DNA of 64,000 nt from Diogma glabrata (GCA_963693315.1 OY856186.1:279515491-279579490), one strand, 5' to 3'; positions 47,170-60,264 are shown, counted from the first letter of the stretch. Notes: generated by a model not told the origin, from the sequence alone. Made by a program: numbers and translations.

Positions 47170-47954
47170 TAAAAAATCAGACTCGTTTTAAGAAATAAAT
47201 TTAATAATCAGATCTCTGTTCACCCTCAAATCAAATCCGTTCACTTTCAATAGGTGATAAACAGATTTTAAAACATGAACATTTTAAAACTTTTACAGAA
47301 CAATACTTTTAAAACGATTTCAAAATATTCCAATTGCTACTTTTTTTCTTTCGTCTCGTAAATCTCACATTTTCTTTACAAAAAAGAAACACTTGAGCAA
47401 CTTAATTAAAATTCAATTATCTAAACAAGGAAGCCTCATTTGTACTCATAATACAAAGTGGTAAAAAGGAAGAAAACAATTCATGTTTTCATTTCTATTC
47501 CTACAATTACTGGAAAATTTAAAATTAATAGAAAAAAAAAGAAAATTTAAATGAAAGAAAGCTTAATTGTGGGGAGTGTAACAGCGTAAAAGTAGATCTT
47601 CAAAAGAATTTTAATTTTAAAATTGTTTTTATTGTTTATATTTTTAGTAATTTAATTTAATTTTGTTTTTATTTTCATAAATTAAGATAGATATATGTAT
47701 TTGCTTCTCGGTGTTCATTTTTTATGTAAATTTTTTGTTTAGTCGAGAAACATGCATTAAACATAAACGACTTCATTTTAGCTCATCCTGTCAATGTCTA
47801 AGCTTACCAATTCTTTTTACTGTCATTGTTATGCATTTTTGTTCCTTTTATTAATATTTTTTTTGTTCTGTTTATATTTTAAAATTTTTATTATTTAAAA
47901 TCTAAAAAGCAAACACATTTTAACATTAATCATATTTATATTCATTTTTTTCAG
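47170..47954. other. AT-rich DNA, probably intronic
   Basis: No gene is seen. The stretch ends in a pyrimidine-rich tract (TTCATTTTTTTCAG) that fits a 3' splice site for the exon that follows. Confidence 0.4.
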
Positions 47955-48076
47955 GTTTTGGTTGTGAAAAAAAATCGCACATTTTTCATCCACACAAAAC
48001 ATGGAAAACAAACGACGACGGAGAAATGACAGAAGTAGACTATGTTAAACGGAATAAACAAGAGTTTCTATATTAA
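47955..48076 (+). CDS. Probable terminal exon of an unrecognised host gene
   Basis: After a strong acceptor (TTTTTTTCAG ending at 47954), a frame entered with two carried bases encodes 39 residues before TAA at 48074-48076. The sequence includes FGCEKKSHIFHPHKTWK and TNDDGEMTEVDYVKRNK and is clearly less AT-rich and more protein-like than its flanks. It is charged, with an acidic centre. I cannot name the protein. Upstream exons are not identified and may lie beyond the window, which would make much of the transposon-filled DNA here intronic. Of the other two frames, one stops after four codons and the other after about 24. Confidence 0.5.
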
Positions 48077-51000
48077 GGGAAATACTACATGAAACTACAA
48101 ATTTTTTGTTTTTCTTATGTATTTCATTAAAATGATTTTGAATTTACAGTCCTAACCTTGAGAGGGGTACGAACCACCACAAATATAAAAAAACTCGGTA
48201 TTATGTTTTTGGAGAGCTGAATTTTGTAGAGAAACTTCGATTTCTTCTATTCGATAAATAATTATATTGTAGACAACAGATTTTATTTTACCAATAACGA
48301 ATTGTTTGTTTTTTCCGGAGACAAATTTTCTTAATTTTCTGTTTTTTCGTAAACATAACAGAAGGAAACAAATTGCAATGATTAGTTTTTTTCTGTTATT
48401 TTATTCTATAAAAATTTATTTAAAGACATTTTCTACTTTACTACTTCTTTTTACGTTTTTTGAGTAATGGGGTCAACAAAACAATAAAATTTATAACATA
48501 ATTGATCGACTTCTTTTTGTTTCGAAGAATTAATGGAACATAACATAACAGAACATAATCCGCAAAAAGTTGCAGGAATTTTAAAATTAAAATTTGTTAG
48601 TGTTGTGCTCTCTCAATTCATCAGAGACTGCATGTGTTATTAATGACCGTTTAGGTTAAAAATTATATTTCATTTTGTTTTATTTAAAGGATTTTTTTTT
48701 CTATTGTATAGTAACGATTTTTTATTGTTATATCTCCAAACCAAACATATATCTGGGATCTCTAATTTATTGTTGAATGTTAAGAGAATAACATTTTAGA
48801 TTAAATTTGGATTTGTTATTGTAATGTGCTACTGATTGTAAATAAATGAAGACAAAGTACATATAGTGTCGAAGAATTGAAAGTCATGAATTTGATTAAA
48901 CGAAAAAAAAATAATGAAATCAAGTTGCACAATGGACAATAGGAAAATGAATAACTAAAGTTTTAATTGGAAAATTAAAAGTTTTGGTTCAATAAAATAT
49001 GGATGGGGGATTTGTACGAGTCTTTTATTTAAATTAAAACTGAAGAATTATTACGTAATTGCTACCAAGCATAAATAAAAAATCAACCTAATATAATAAT
49101 AATGATAATAATAACAATAATAGTAAAGACATTCTAAAAATATGATAATAATAATTTTCGTATGTTGAAGCTTATAAAGAACAATGAAAGCTTCATAATA
49201 TGTATATACATATATATGTTTTTTTATGATTTAAGTTTTGCATAAAATTTGATCACAAAATAAAATTTTGTTTTTATGTTTATTTCAAGAAACCGTATGC
49301 AAATATTGTAGTCAAAAAGATGAAGATGAGATAGATAAAACGAGAAGATAGACAACCATATAGACAATTGGTATAGATATGAAATTTATTACTTTTAGAG
49401 TTTTTGATGATTTTCTATTGTCTTATTTCAGTTTATCGGTTAATATTTGTTTTTGGATTTTATCGTTTTTATTGTTTTATTGAACTAATATATTTTACCT
49501 ATTTTTAACTGTTTTATATCAGTAGATTATGTCGATATATTATAATATGATTAGAGGTTAGGAAATTAAGATTAAGTACCTGAATCATTTTTGAATTTGT
49601 ACTTTCCAGAGCTGATACAAAGAATTTCATCAATAGGCAACAAGACTGAACTACTTGAGTCAAAAAGTCACTGATAAAGGAAGACCTAAATAGTAAACGT
49701 TTGTGCTAACTGACATTTGAATCAAATTCAGTTATATTTTACAATCGGTAATATTTTACAAAGCATATTTTGAGCCTGGCACAAATATTACCACCTTCTC
49801 GAAAGTTAGACCAACGTTCTGTACAGACTGCAGCAAATTTCGTATCTACCTATTTAGCAACCAATCCATTTAGTTCGTCAAATTGAGGAACATAGCCAAG
49901 ATATTACATGTCAGTTGTGCTTCCATTTTCCATCCTCCTTACCTATAGTAATATACTATAGAGATCTTCAAAAAACAAGTGGGTTGTGTGTAAGAACACA
50001 ATTATTTCTGCAATAAGAAACTTCCTAAATTGTTAAATTGTTAAAAATATTAAATTGTTTGCTATTTTTTCTGTTAATTTTTTTGGTTAATTATGGAAAT
50101 TAAAAAGAATTAAAAGAAAAAAAATTAGAAATAAATAATTTTGTACAAAATTATTTTTGCTGACATTTATCGTTTTGGCTCGTGCCATGGAATTTCAGTT
50201 TGCTTTTTTTTAAGTCAGGAGTTAGTGGTTGGTAATTGAGTCGACCAGTTGATAGGTAGTTTGAGAATTTTTTGGAGTTGGACATTTGGTTGGTAATCGA
50301 GATGGACAATAGATATCGGATAAAATTGAGTGCTTATCTTGAGAGTCAAATTAATTTAAAAAAAAAATTATGTGAGGGTGGCAAAATCTTTCATATTAAT
50401 TAGTATTTTAAAATTTTATTTTTAAAAGTATTGGTGCTTTTGTTAATGGTGGAAGTGTTACTACATAAAACCAAATAAAGATTAAACAAAAACAAACAAA
50501 AAACAAATGAAGAACAAAATATTTTCGTTATTATAAAACTATAATTAATAAATTCATTATTAACTAATTATTATAAATTATTACAAAACAGACAGTGTAT
50601 AGCAGTTTTTATATGAACAGTAGGCCGAATAATAGGCCAATGTGGAACAAAATCAAGTTAAATTGATTAGTAATGATCTAAATAACCAAATATGACAAAA
50701 AATAAAAGCAAAATTAGGTTTTGACGAAAACTGTTTTTTTTGTCGAATACGAAGTAACACCAAAGTGGGCGATACAAGTCGGAGGGTGCTAAGTTGAAAG
50801 CAGAAGATCCTAGCAAACTTGAATGGATATAAGGAAAAATCCGGTGAATGACAAGACCTATTGTTAAGTTATTGAGGAGTTTAATTTATTTTTAACCTGT
50901 TTGGAATTTTAATGTTGATTTTTTAAAATTATAATTGAGTTTTAATTGTAATAACAACATGAAGGGCTAACGATAAAATTTTTTTTAGAGAGAGTTGTAA

Positions 51001-51147
51001 CATGGCAGCTCTCTTTCTGGAGATCCTAGGAGGTATTTTAAGCATTCTAATATGATTCTCTTTGTGTTCTAAATTTCTTGTAAAGAGGTTGCTCGAAATA
51101 ACCTCAAACAAGCTAGCGGCGGGGTGTATTTTGCATGGACCGACTTA
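48077..51147. other. AT-rich DNA, possibly 3' UTR then intergenic
   Basis: It begins as the potential 3' UTR of the preceding exon; AATAAA occurs near 48839. I see no other gene. Confidence 0.4.
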
Positions 51148-51172
51148 CTGGTAGACCTTCACGGTCTACCAG
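51148..51172. other. Perfect 10-bp hairpin
   Basis: CTGGTAGACC, loop TTCAC, GGTCTACCAG. It is embedded in a relatively GC-rich patch (51110-51260). Function unknown. Confidence 0.6.
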
Positions 51173-52535
51173 ATATCCTACTACAAGCGTTCATAAATTT
51201 CTCAGAGAAACTTAACCTGCATTCTATTCTTATTCCTAGTTGGCATGGTTTATTCGGATATTCAGAGATGTTAATTTAAAATTTATCATTATTATTTATT
51301 TATTTAATTAACACTAAACATGCCTAACTTTGAATAAAAAAAAATGCAGAAAAAAAATGTTCAGTAGATAAATCGCTTACAGGTTTTATGTGTCCGGCTC
51401 CAACTGATAAAAAAAAATCAAGCAACCTATTTACTGTATATGTTCCATTTGCTTTTTGCTGCGAAACATAAAAAACGAGCCAAAATGATTTATAGTTTGT
51501 TGATAGTTGCGTCTGTTTTACACTTTCCGCCGTCAAAATACTCATCCATTAAGCATTCGGTTAGTGTCCATATATTTTTGCAGACTACGGTTTCGCTTAC
51601 TTAAAATAATGAGCCTCCGTATTAATATATATCTGAAGTTTAAAAATTGAGAATAAGAGTGCGTTACATAATATGATAAGAATATGCCACCAGCATTATT
51701 CGATTATTCGAAACCAAAACTTGCTTTTGTTCCTGCAAATTTGTTTTTGCAAATATGTTTTATTAAAAAAAGTTAAACGAGTACAAACAGCTTCCTGGAT
51801 TTTCAAAATTTTAAAATTGCTCGTCTGAAATTGACACAAATCGTTATTTGTTTCACTAGGAAAAAAATTATGGATTTTGGGACGAGTAAAAAGGTTGCGG
51901 TGCGACGCGATAGCGGAGCAAAACATTAAATTTTTTCTCCTACCGTTATTTAATCTATTATGTAATAAAATTTGAAAATATTCAACATTGAAATATATTT
52001 AATTTACATCTAAAACTAAATCCAAGCAACCATTTCAATTTTTTGTCAATTAATGATAAATTTCTTATTCAAGCTCTGATTTTTGTTTTGCATAGAAATA
52101 TAGATTTGTTTATTTTTTGTCCTAAGACAAAGAATGATTCGTTTTTGGGATTGTTACCATGACAATCCAACGCAATACACAAATAACATATTTTTTACTA
52201 CTTGCATGAGAAATTTCGATTATTTACTCAAAAACCCAAGACAAAGGTTATTTTTTTCAGCTATGGTTGCTAATAATTATTCCCCACACCTAATAATAAG
52301 TATTTTATAAAAATAATAATAATAATGTTAATCTGTTTTCAGTTCTTAAAGAACAAAAGATTCTCTCTTTTTTTCCATTTATTTCTAAATAAGGCATTTC
52401 TTCTCCAATTGTTGTCAAATTCAAAAATTTCATCGATCCACATCATTCTTGGACGCCCGCTTTTTCTTTATTTATTTGGGACCCATTTTTCAACTTTTGT
52501 TGTCCATTATCTTTCTTAGTTGAATATTTGTTATT
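51173..52535. other. AT-rich stretch with a few open frames, none recognised
   Basis: Minus-strand frames at 51324-51545 and 51696-51926 are somewhat longer than expected by chance but show no recognised motif. Confidence 0.35.
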
Positions 52536-52539
52536 TCAT

Positions 52540-53500
52540 CCTATTTCTTGTTTAACAGACTCCTTTCCATTTTTTTGAGTTGGTGCTAGTTTTTCTTTTC
52601 GGCTTATGTTAAACCCCAGCATTGTGATCCGTAAGTTAGGATAGGAAGTATACAAGAATCCATTAGTCTTCGTTTGTAATATACTGGAAAATTTCCCTTG
52701 AAAAATTTTTTCAATGACCAAAAGGATTTCCATGGATTTGCTATTCTTGAGCTAATTTCCTTCTCTTGATTATTGAATGATAACAGTCGACCAAGGTTTT
52801 TGTATTCCAAAACTGTTTCGATATTATTCTCGTTTACAATGAAGTCTCTTTCATCAGTATTTGTCAATATTTTGGTTTTTTCAACGTTAATTGTAAGTCA
52901 CGCTTTGTTTGATTATTCTATTAGTCTCATCATCGATTCTTCAAGTTCTTTTTTCGATTGTGAGATTATTACGACATCATCCGCAAATCTTAGTTCGTGA
53001 ATTAACTCATGTCTAATTTTTAATCCTGAATCATTCCAATTAATATTATTAACGATTTTTGGGATTGCGCTATTAAATAAATTTGAAGAGATGCAACATC
53101 CCTGTTTGATTCCACGGTTAATTTTAAATTCGCTTCCATCTTTCTCTATTTTTAGGCAGGTTGTTGAGTTTTCATATATCTGTTTAAGTATACTGATATA
53201 ATTATCATTGATTTTTTCATCTTTTAGAGTTTGCCAAAGAAACGGATGTTCTATTGAATCGAATGCTTTGTTGTAATCGATAAAGCCGAGGAAAATCGGT
53301 ACATCGTATTCTTGGCATTTTTCTAATATTTGTTCGATTGGGAATATGTGATCGATTGTTTTTGCGAATAATTTATACATTTGTGAGGTTTTCGCAATAG
53401 GGGTCGATAGTTTTAATATCTGATTTATTGCCCTTCTTGAAAATTAAATTGATCGTTGATTTCAGCCATTGCAATGGTATTTTTTGGTTTTTAGAATTTC
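52540..53500 (-). pseudogene. RTE-like LINE fragment (RT domain), frameshifted
   Basis: Reading down the minus strand from 53500: LQWLKSTINLIFKKGNKSDI, a decayed segment, DHIFPIEQILEKCQEYD, FLGFIDYNKAFDSIEHPFLW, INRGIKQGCCISSNLFN and the catalytic FADD (RFADDVVIIS). A frameshift near 52900 is followed by ETVLEYKNLGRLLS and RRLMDSCILPILTYGSQCW. These are RT motifs 1-7 and the thumb of a LINE distinct from the one at 4 kb. The endonuclease is missing. It is an old, truncated copy. Confidence 0.8.
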
Positions 53501-53509
53501 ATTAAAGAT

Positions 53510-54055
53510 TCTTTGAACATCAGAGATTGCGCCATTTTTAGCACCTTGGTAAATAACACCGAACTTTTGTTTAAGTTTTTTGATTTTATTCTAATAATAA
53601 TAAATATAATTAATGAATGCAAAAACTTCTTTAGTCCGGATTACAATGTTGTAAACTTTATTCAAATGCACAACTTTAGACAATTGTTGATTTCCAAAGG
53701 CAACTAGGTTAGTTTATTTGAAATCATGTTAAACAGAATTCTGTTGAAGTTTAGTTTAGTTGTGAATTGTAGACTAAAAAAATTCTAAATTTGCCTCGTC
53801 AAAATTGAATAGATTTTCAATTTCATGTCAAAAATAAATAAAAGCTATGTTTTTTAATGCAAACTATATGTGATTTTTATATAGCTTAAAAAAAATTCAT
53901 TGAAAATAAAATTTTAATTACAAGCAGCCCAATATTCAATCCAATATCCAATACGCCCAAATTTTGATTTTAAATAATATGATATACAATTATTCAAATC
54001 AAAATTTTTAGTTATTTACCATATTATGCTTATTTATTGACATTTGTGAAAAGTA
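53510..54055. other. AT-rich non-coding stretch
   Basis: Nothing recognisable. Confidence 0.4.
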
Positions 54056-54058
54056 GTA

Positions 54059-54195
54059 AAAAAATAGTATATAAACCACGATGAAGAAAAGTTTCCCCAT
54101 TTCGGTTCTTAATTCGCTCGAAATCTCGCGAATTAATATTCACCTCAATGTAGAACATTTACTTTATCACCTCGGTATATAATATACTATTTTTA
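54059..54195. repeat. Small inverted-repeat element (MITE-like)
   Basis: It starts AAAAAATAGTATATAAACC and ends GGTATATAATATACTATTTTT. Inside, TTCGCTCGAAATCTCGCGAA is near-palindromic. The layout resembles the patch at 9755-9892. Confidence 0.45.
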
Positions 54196-54394
54196 ACTAC
54201 TAACTTGAGAAATCGTGATTGTTTACTCGAATGCTCCAATGAGAAGTAATTTTTCTCACCTTGGGTCAATAATAATAATAACAAATTTTCTTTTATTTTT
54301 AATTGAAATGAAGAAAAAACACAAAAAATAATAATTGCATTCCTATGTTTCGTTTTATTTGTATGAAACTAAACTTCCAGGCTACTTGATATTT

Positions 54395-55974
54395 TAAGAT
54401 ATTGCTTCGGTCTAAAAGACCTAAGTATTAAATTCATGAGCCGAAAGTGAAATCGAAATTTCAAATTTTTTTGTAAAAATAGGTATACTCTATGGACAGG
54501 TCCGAAAGGACGCTGTGTTCGATAACTGTACCAGAAGTGTGTCAAAACAATCATTAAGTGTGTCAAATTTCAAATTTGGCTTAAAAACGTTCATTTTGAG
54601 TGATTACGAGTAGGAACAAAGACTGTGGAGAAATCTTGATGGTCGGGATTGGTATGTGAGATCAAAAACTAAATTATTGCATTAGAACTTTGTCAAAAAA
54701 TGTTGTCAAGTGTGTCAAAAGAAAGATTTTTATTTATTATTTTACCCAATTTTTTGGAAAAAAATAAAATTAATTATTTGTATGACATGAAATTTTATTA
54801 TTATTATAGAGAGTTTGGGCATAATAAGTTTGTCAAAAAAATAATGTCAAGTGTGTCAAAAGAATGATTTTCATTTTTTTTTAGAAAAAAATAAAATTAG
54901 TTATTTGGATGAAATGAAATGTAATGAACATGAAATTATTATTATTGAGAATTTTATTGCATTATAAGTTTGTCAAAAGAATATAGTCAAGTATGTCAAA
55001 AAATGATTTCATTTATTTTTTTAGTCAATTTTTTGGAAAAAAAACGTAGTTATTTTTATGACGTAAATGTAATTGAACATAAAATTGGACTGGAAATTTT
55101 TGAATTTGTTATAGTTTTTGAAATATATTTGGAATTTTGAAAAAAGTTTCAATTTTTGATTTTGTAATAATTTTTGCAATATTTTTAGAATTTTGGAAGA
55201 AGTTTTAATTTTTGATTTTGTTATAATTTTTGCAATATTTTTAGAATTTTGAAAAAAATAGAATTTTTGAATTTGTGAATTTTATATATATATTTTTAGA
55301 ATTTAAAAGTTTCAATTTTTGATTTTGTAAGAATTTTCGGAATATTTTTAGAATTTTAAAAAATTTCACATTTTTGATTTTATTATAGTTTTTGGAATTT
55401 TGAAAAAAATTTCAATTTTTGATATTGTTATAAATTTTGCAATATTTTTAGAATTTTTAGAATTTTGGAAAAGTTTGAATTTTTGAATTTTTAAGAATTT
55501 TTGGAATATTATTAGAATTTAGAAAAAATTTAAATATTTGATTTTATTCTAATTTTTGGACTATTTTTGGAATTTTGAAAAAAGTTTCAATTTTTATTTG
55601 TTTTATTGCAAAATGCAATATTTTTTGAGTTTTTGAAAAGAGTTTTAATTTTTGATTTTGTAATAATTTTTGGAATATTTTTAGAATTCTGAAAAAAGTT
55701 TGATTTTATATAATTTTTACAATATTTTTGGAATTTTGAATGAAATATGAATTTGTAATTTTGTAATATTTTCTCGAAACGCTAAATGGAGAGGTTTTTG
55801 AGTAGTTTGCTGATTGTATCATCTATTCCTTAAGTTATGTGAATTTATAATCTGTTATAATTTTTCGGCAACGTACATATTGATGTTTCGTGTTAGTTTT
55901 GTAATAAATTTCTAAACAGAGATAAAAAAATACATATACTTTAACAAAGAGTTATGTTTGATATATATTGTTGC
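54395..55974 (-). repeat. Long AT-rich interspersed repeat, copy B (inverted partner of 12.8-14.25 kb)
   Basis: Its reverse complement follows 12841-14250 block by block: GGCTCATGAATTTAATACTTAG, GTACAGTTATCGAACACAGC, the TTTGACACACTTGAC segment (present several times here), an AT-rich tandem array (about 55100-55770), CAAAAACCTCTCCATTTAGC and TATATCAAACATAA. The TGTGTCAAAAGAA segment is repeated more often than in copy A. Confidence 0.72.
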
Positions 55975-56708
55975 ATAGAAGTAAAAACCATGTCCTCATA
56001 AAAATTTTTTGCCTAAAACTATTTCAAAATCCTTAACCCAGACCGAAGTTTTGATATCTCAGAGCTGTGAGATTTCAGCCCCTCCATATTTTAACAAATG
56101 AAATGGAAAATGACTAATATCAAAATATAATCAAATCAAGAATGATAATTAGTGTTAAGCTAACTCTCCATTAGTCATTTTAATCAGATCTTCTACCTAA
56201 TATAGAACGAGAAAGCAAGGCGAGTAAGAGACAGTAAGGCGAATATAACAATTTTTCATGGAGTAATAGTAGTTTAACCAATCAGTATTTAATGTATTAG
56301 TTTATTCTTAAGCAAAAGTTTACAATTCGAGCGAGGCACAAGCGAGCAAATAAAACGACGCCACTCAATATAAAACTATATAAAAACTAGGAACATTAAT
56401 AATATTTCATTTTAGGGTAGTATTCGGCAAGGTAATACTAATCAAGAGAATCACATTTGTATGGTTGATTACCAATTTGTAAATTCAATTCCAGTGAATT
56501 GTTTGCATTTTAGATGATATCGTCTAGTACATTCATCATAGCCTATGTTTTTATATCTACATATCTACCTACATAGGAAATTAATATATTTTTGCATTCC
56601 AAACACACATACTTTCGTTATTCCACAGGAGCCACCTTTTCACTGTGAGAGCCATGTGTCTAGCAAATCAGTATTTACTGTACCTTTTAAAGTTTTTGTT
56701 CTCTATTT
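55975..56708. other. AT-rich non-coding stretch
   Basis: Relatively GC-rich patches near 56030-56090 and 56200-56240 show no recognisable motif. Confidence 0.35.
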
Positions 56709-57160
56709 AGGGTTCCGTACTTTGAAAAAGTAAAAACGGTATTCCCTATTGGTGAAACGTCGTTGTTCGTTTGAATTTCTACATCCTTTAATTTCTAACA
56801 AACAATAAGTGCTATATCAACTTGAAATTTTCAACAGTTATAAAATCTATCTGTCCACGCCTACTAAAAACAAAACAAAAATTGCAAATATTTATTTTTA
56901 TCTGTATTTTATAGACATAGATACGGAAATATTAAAACAAAAGTTTTTGTTTAAGTATCGAGCTGGATTTAGAAAAATCGGAAAATATTCAAATATTTAA
57001 AAAAAGAAATTCAATAAATAAATTTTTAATTTTTGAGTTATAACCATAAACGTAAGTTTGTCTCCTGCCCTTCTACCCCTCTCCTTAACTTGGAACATTA
57101 CAAAAGAAAATTTTTTAAACAATTTACGGTTGTAGGAAATGCTGTAAAGATTGAATGAAA
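56709..57160 (+). repeat. Partial copy of the AGGGYTCCGT element
   Basis: It starts AGGGTTCCGTACTTTGAAAAAG and tracks 24100-24560 through AAGTGCTAT, TCAACTTGAAATTTTC, ACATAGATA and CTTAACTTGGAACATTAC. It runs up to the foldback element that follows. Confidence 0.65.
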
Positions 57161-57167
57161 ACTATAA

Positions 57168-57820
57168 GGGCAATGATACATGTAAAAGAAATATCTTTCA
57201 GACATAAAAAATTTCGCATTTAATTGGTTGAGGGGCGGTAACATTTTTTAAATTTCAAAAAAATATTTTTGACTGAAAGACAGAAAAAATATCTGTAAGA
57301 TATAAAAACATAACCTAAAAAGATATTTTTTGCTTGACAGTTAAAACTGATTAACTGAAAAATTGATTTTAAAAGTAAGTTTTAATAATAATCAATTACA
57401 ACTAACTTAATTTTATTATTTTATTACAATTAAAATAATTTATGTACTTATTCATATACATAGATTTAGGCATTTTCACATCAGACCAAATTTTTATTTT
57501 TTTGTTGCGATTATCGTCTAATCTAAATCTACATGAATAAGTAAACAAATTATTTTAATTGTAGCTAAATCATCAAATTAAGTTAATTGTAATTGATTAT
57601 TGGTAAAACTTACTTTTAAAATCAATTTTTCAGTTAATCAGTTTTAACTGTCAAGCAAAAAATATCTTTTTAGGTTATGTTTTTATATCTTACAGATATT
57701 TTTTCTGTCTTTCAGTCAAAAATATTTTTTTGAAATTTAAAAAATGTTACCGCCCCTCAACCAATTAAATGCGAAATTTTTTATGTCTGAAAGATATTTC
57801 TTTTACATCTATCATTGCCC
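57168..57820. mobile_element. 653-bp foldback element with TAA target duplication (Harbinger-like MITE)
   Basis: The left arm (57168 to about 57475) and right arm (about 57530-57820) are inverted copies over about 300 bp with very few differences, from GGGCAATGATA to the central spacer. TAA flanks both ends (57165-57167 and 57821-57823). A 3-bp TWA duplication and GGG-type termini suggest PIF/Harbinger mobilisation. No coding capacity. Confidence 0.75.
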
Positions 57821-57899
57821 TAACGGTAGGCTCATCATTTAAAAATGTTATTTGGAAACGAGAAACGGTTTCTTCCGGTATTTCTACATCGGACTAAAC

Positions 57900-58395
57900 T
57901 AATTTATGTCTATTCTCGATGTTCGTTTTTCGATAGACTTCATATTTTCCAAAGTATTTCAAACACATTTGTTATATAATCAGGACTATTAGGATTAAAT
58001 GCGCACATCCAGCACCGTTTAAATCTGTTTTTAAAATTATCAGACATACTTTGGGGTTTTAATGTTTCACTGGGGAAGGGACAAAAATTGTTTTTCGTGA
58101 ATGTAGAATTACATTACAGTTTTCTTGTTTTATTAAAAACTATTGAACAGTACGCTTCCACTAATTTTCAAATGGTGTATATACGCTTACGTCAGTTGGC
58201 TGTAAGATATGGGTAGTGCTAGGGAGCAGTGCACATAAAATAATTTGCAATTCTTCGCCCAACCTGCAAAGCATTAACGGCGTATGCCATCTTACATTCA
58301 TCCACTAGTAGAAGTTTTGGTATTTTAATATATTTTTGTTCAATCCAGTTGTGAAACTCGTTTGTATTCTAAGTAAACATCACCTCTCATCCATC
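57900..58395 (-). pseudogene. Pogo/Tigger-like DDE transposase relic
   Basis: Minus-strand translation, with several stops, gives FHNWIEQKYIKIPKLLLVDE, which matches the second-aspartate region of DDE_1 (pogo/jerky) transposases. The C-terminal signature SDNFKNRFKRCWMCAFNPNS with PDY follows; the family usually has a GF-x-ACG-x-x-PFNP pattern there. Only the C-terminal half is recognisable. A possible fragment of it is also seen between (ENNFCPFP-like). It lies next to the Harbinger-like foldback element but belongs to a different superfamily. Confidence 0.62.
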
Positions 58396-58399
58396 CCGT

Positions 58400-59127
58400 T
58401 TTCAATTTTCTTAAAGCTTGAACATGCTAGACTGTTTATCTGTCGACAGAATTTTTTCTCCCAACTGAATTGACGTCATCCAACAGAATTTCTTTCGACA
58501 AAATTCTGACCCTCCTTTTGCCAGGCATAATTTTTCTGTCCGGGCAAACTCTATGGCTGAATGAATTTTGAACTGCTTGAAGTTTCGTGTTTTATTATAA
58601 GCCGAAAGACTTTCTGCAACAATTTTTTAAATTACGCTGTTGCGCGTTTATTCTTCAACGCTTGATAACATTGCCGCCTAAACTAGCATTGGTTTATTGC
58701 ATGAACTCAGTTTTGGGAGTGATTAATCGATTTTTTTAATTAAAAACGTTGTGTACCAGTAATTAGAATATGTATCACAATAACACATTGATCCCTTTTG
58801 AGTGAGGTTCCACAATAACATGGAACAATGTTTTTTGTTTTATAGTAATTTTTATGTAATAAAAAAAGAAAACCTGGAATAAATCCTGTTATATAATAAA
58901 AACATTAAGGGGCTGATCCCTCAAGGCTCTGGAGTAAGATTTTGGTACGTGTTAACGATTTTTTATATTGTTTTTGGCAGAAGATGGGTATAGTGACATC
59001 GTTTTTATTTTTGGGGATGATATACAGATATATTGCAAAAAAAAATTCTTTGCAAAAATTCTTTGTTTTTTATTTTTTATTAGAAGTGAATTACAAAACT
59101 AACATTATAGCATATCATAAATTAACA
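58400..59127. other. AT-rich non-coding stretch
   Basis: Near 58440-58560 there is a set of short phrases built on GACAGAATTTTTTCT / CAACAGAATTTCTTTCGACA / GACAAAATTCTGAC. No gene is seen. Confidence 0.35.
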
Positions 59128-59350
59128 CATTGAAAAAAAACAATTTGGTATATTCTACAAAATGGATTCAAACAAATTTTTTTGTACAATCAACTAAAAT
59201 TTAGTGCAATCGACAATACGTTTTTAACATTTGACAATGCTTTGTCAAACGTTCAAATCGTATGGTCAATTCTACTAAATTTTAGTTGACGCTACAAAAT
59301 TAATTTGATTGAATCCGTTTTGTAGAATAAACCAAATTATTTTTTCAGTG
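59128..59350. mobile_element. Foldback MITE with CAYTGAAAAA ends
   Basis: The left arm CATTGAAAAAAAACAATTTGG.. and the inverted right arm ..CCAAATTATTTTTTCAGTG extend inwards over about 90 bp (TTCTACAAAA, AAAATTTAGT, ACGTTTTTAACATTTGA). CACTG termini suggest the CACTA (CMC) group. Confidence 0.6.
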
Positions 59351-59819
59351 CACAATAACATGATATGAAACGAATCGAGGGTTCGTTTCGTAAACTTTTC
59401 AAAAACATCCCCATTAAGCGTTTATTCATTTTAAGTTCTCTTGAAAAATGAAATTTAATCCACTAGCCAACTATTAGGTAGTATTGCTCAACTGTTTCTA
59501 TTAGTTCTGAAAACTGTTCAGAAATCCTTATCATTTTGCTAAATACTTTCTTCAAATAATTACAACCGACACAACTTAATATTTAGCAATCCAACTGTTC
59601 CTATTGGTCCATCAAACTTTTATAATTAGCGACATTTGATATGGAATAACCTGATATTTGAAAGTAGCTGAAGCTGGAAGTAGCTAAAGCTAGATTCACT
59701 CAGAAACATGCTCTTCAATTGTTTTTCGTGTCATCCAAAAAAACTTACGTGTCAAATGATTCTACTCTCTAGTCAAAAGTGTTTCCTATTATATGTTTAT
59801 TAAAAATGAAGGAAAATCA

Positions 59820-60050
59820 TACTTTTAACTTACTTGAAGATTTTTTTGACACACTTATAATTCAAGATCATACTCCTGGTTTCACGTACAGATGCCAGCC
59901 ATCAACAACCTTTACATTTAGCGCTCAAAATATAGGTTTCTGTTTATGCAACAACTTTTTTTTATGCACTTAATGGATTTTTGAAACACTTTTGGTACAG
60001 TTATCAACCAATCGCCCGTTAGGTTTAACTCTTACGTACGGCTGATGAAC
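59820..60050 (+). repeat. Diverged partial third copy of the 12.8/54.4-kb repeat
   Basis: TTTTTTTGACACACTTATAAT, CCTGGTTTCACGTACAGATGCCAG, TTTTTGAAACACTTTTGGTACAGTTATC and an altered end follow the order of the right end of copy A (13830-14060), in the same orientation. Confidence 0.5.
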
Positions 60051-60264
60051 ATCCTTCATGTTGTTTTCCAATGCTCTAGCATTTGGCAAATACTAGTACT
60101 CTAGCATTTATCAAAATGCAACTTCGCTCCATTGCCATTGATAAAATTGTATATATACAGTATATATATACGTATATATACATATACAACACAAATATAT
60201 ACAGTTATTTAAAAAGATGTTTTTCAGCAAACGGCTGTTAAATTGAACTTTACTGCTGCTAGGG

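Noticed and set aside
51148..51172. Hairpin as a Helitron 3' end
   Set aside because: No CTRR terminus follows on either strand and no second copy was seen.
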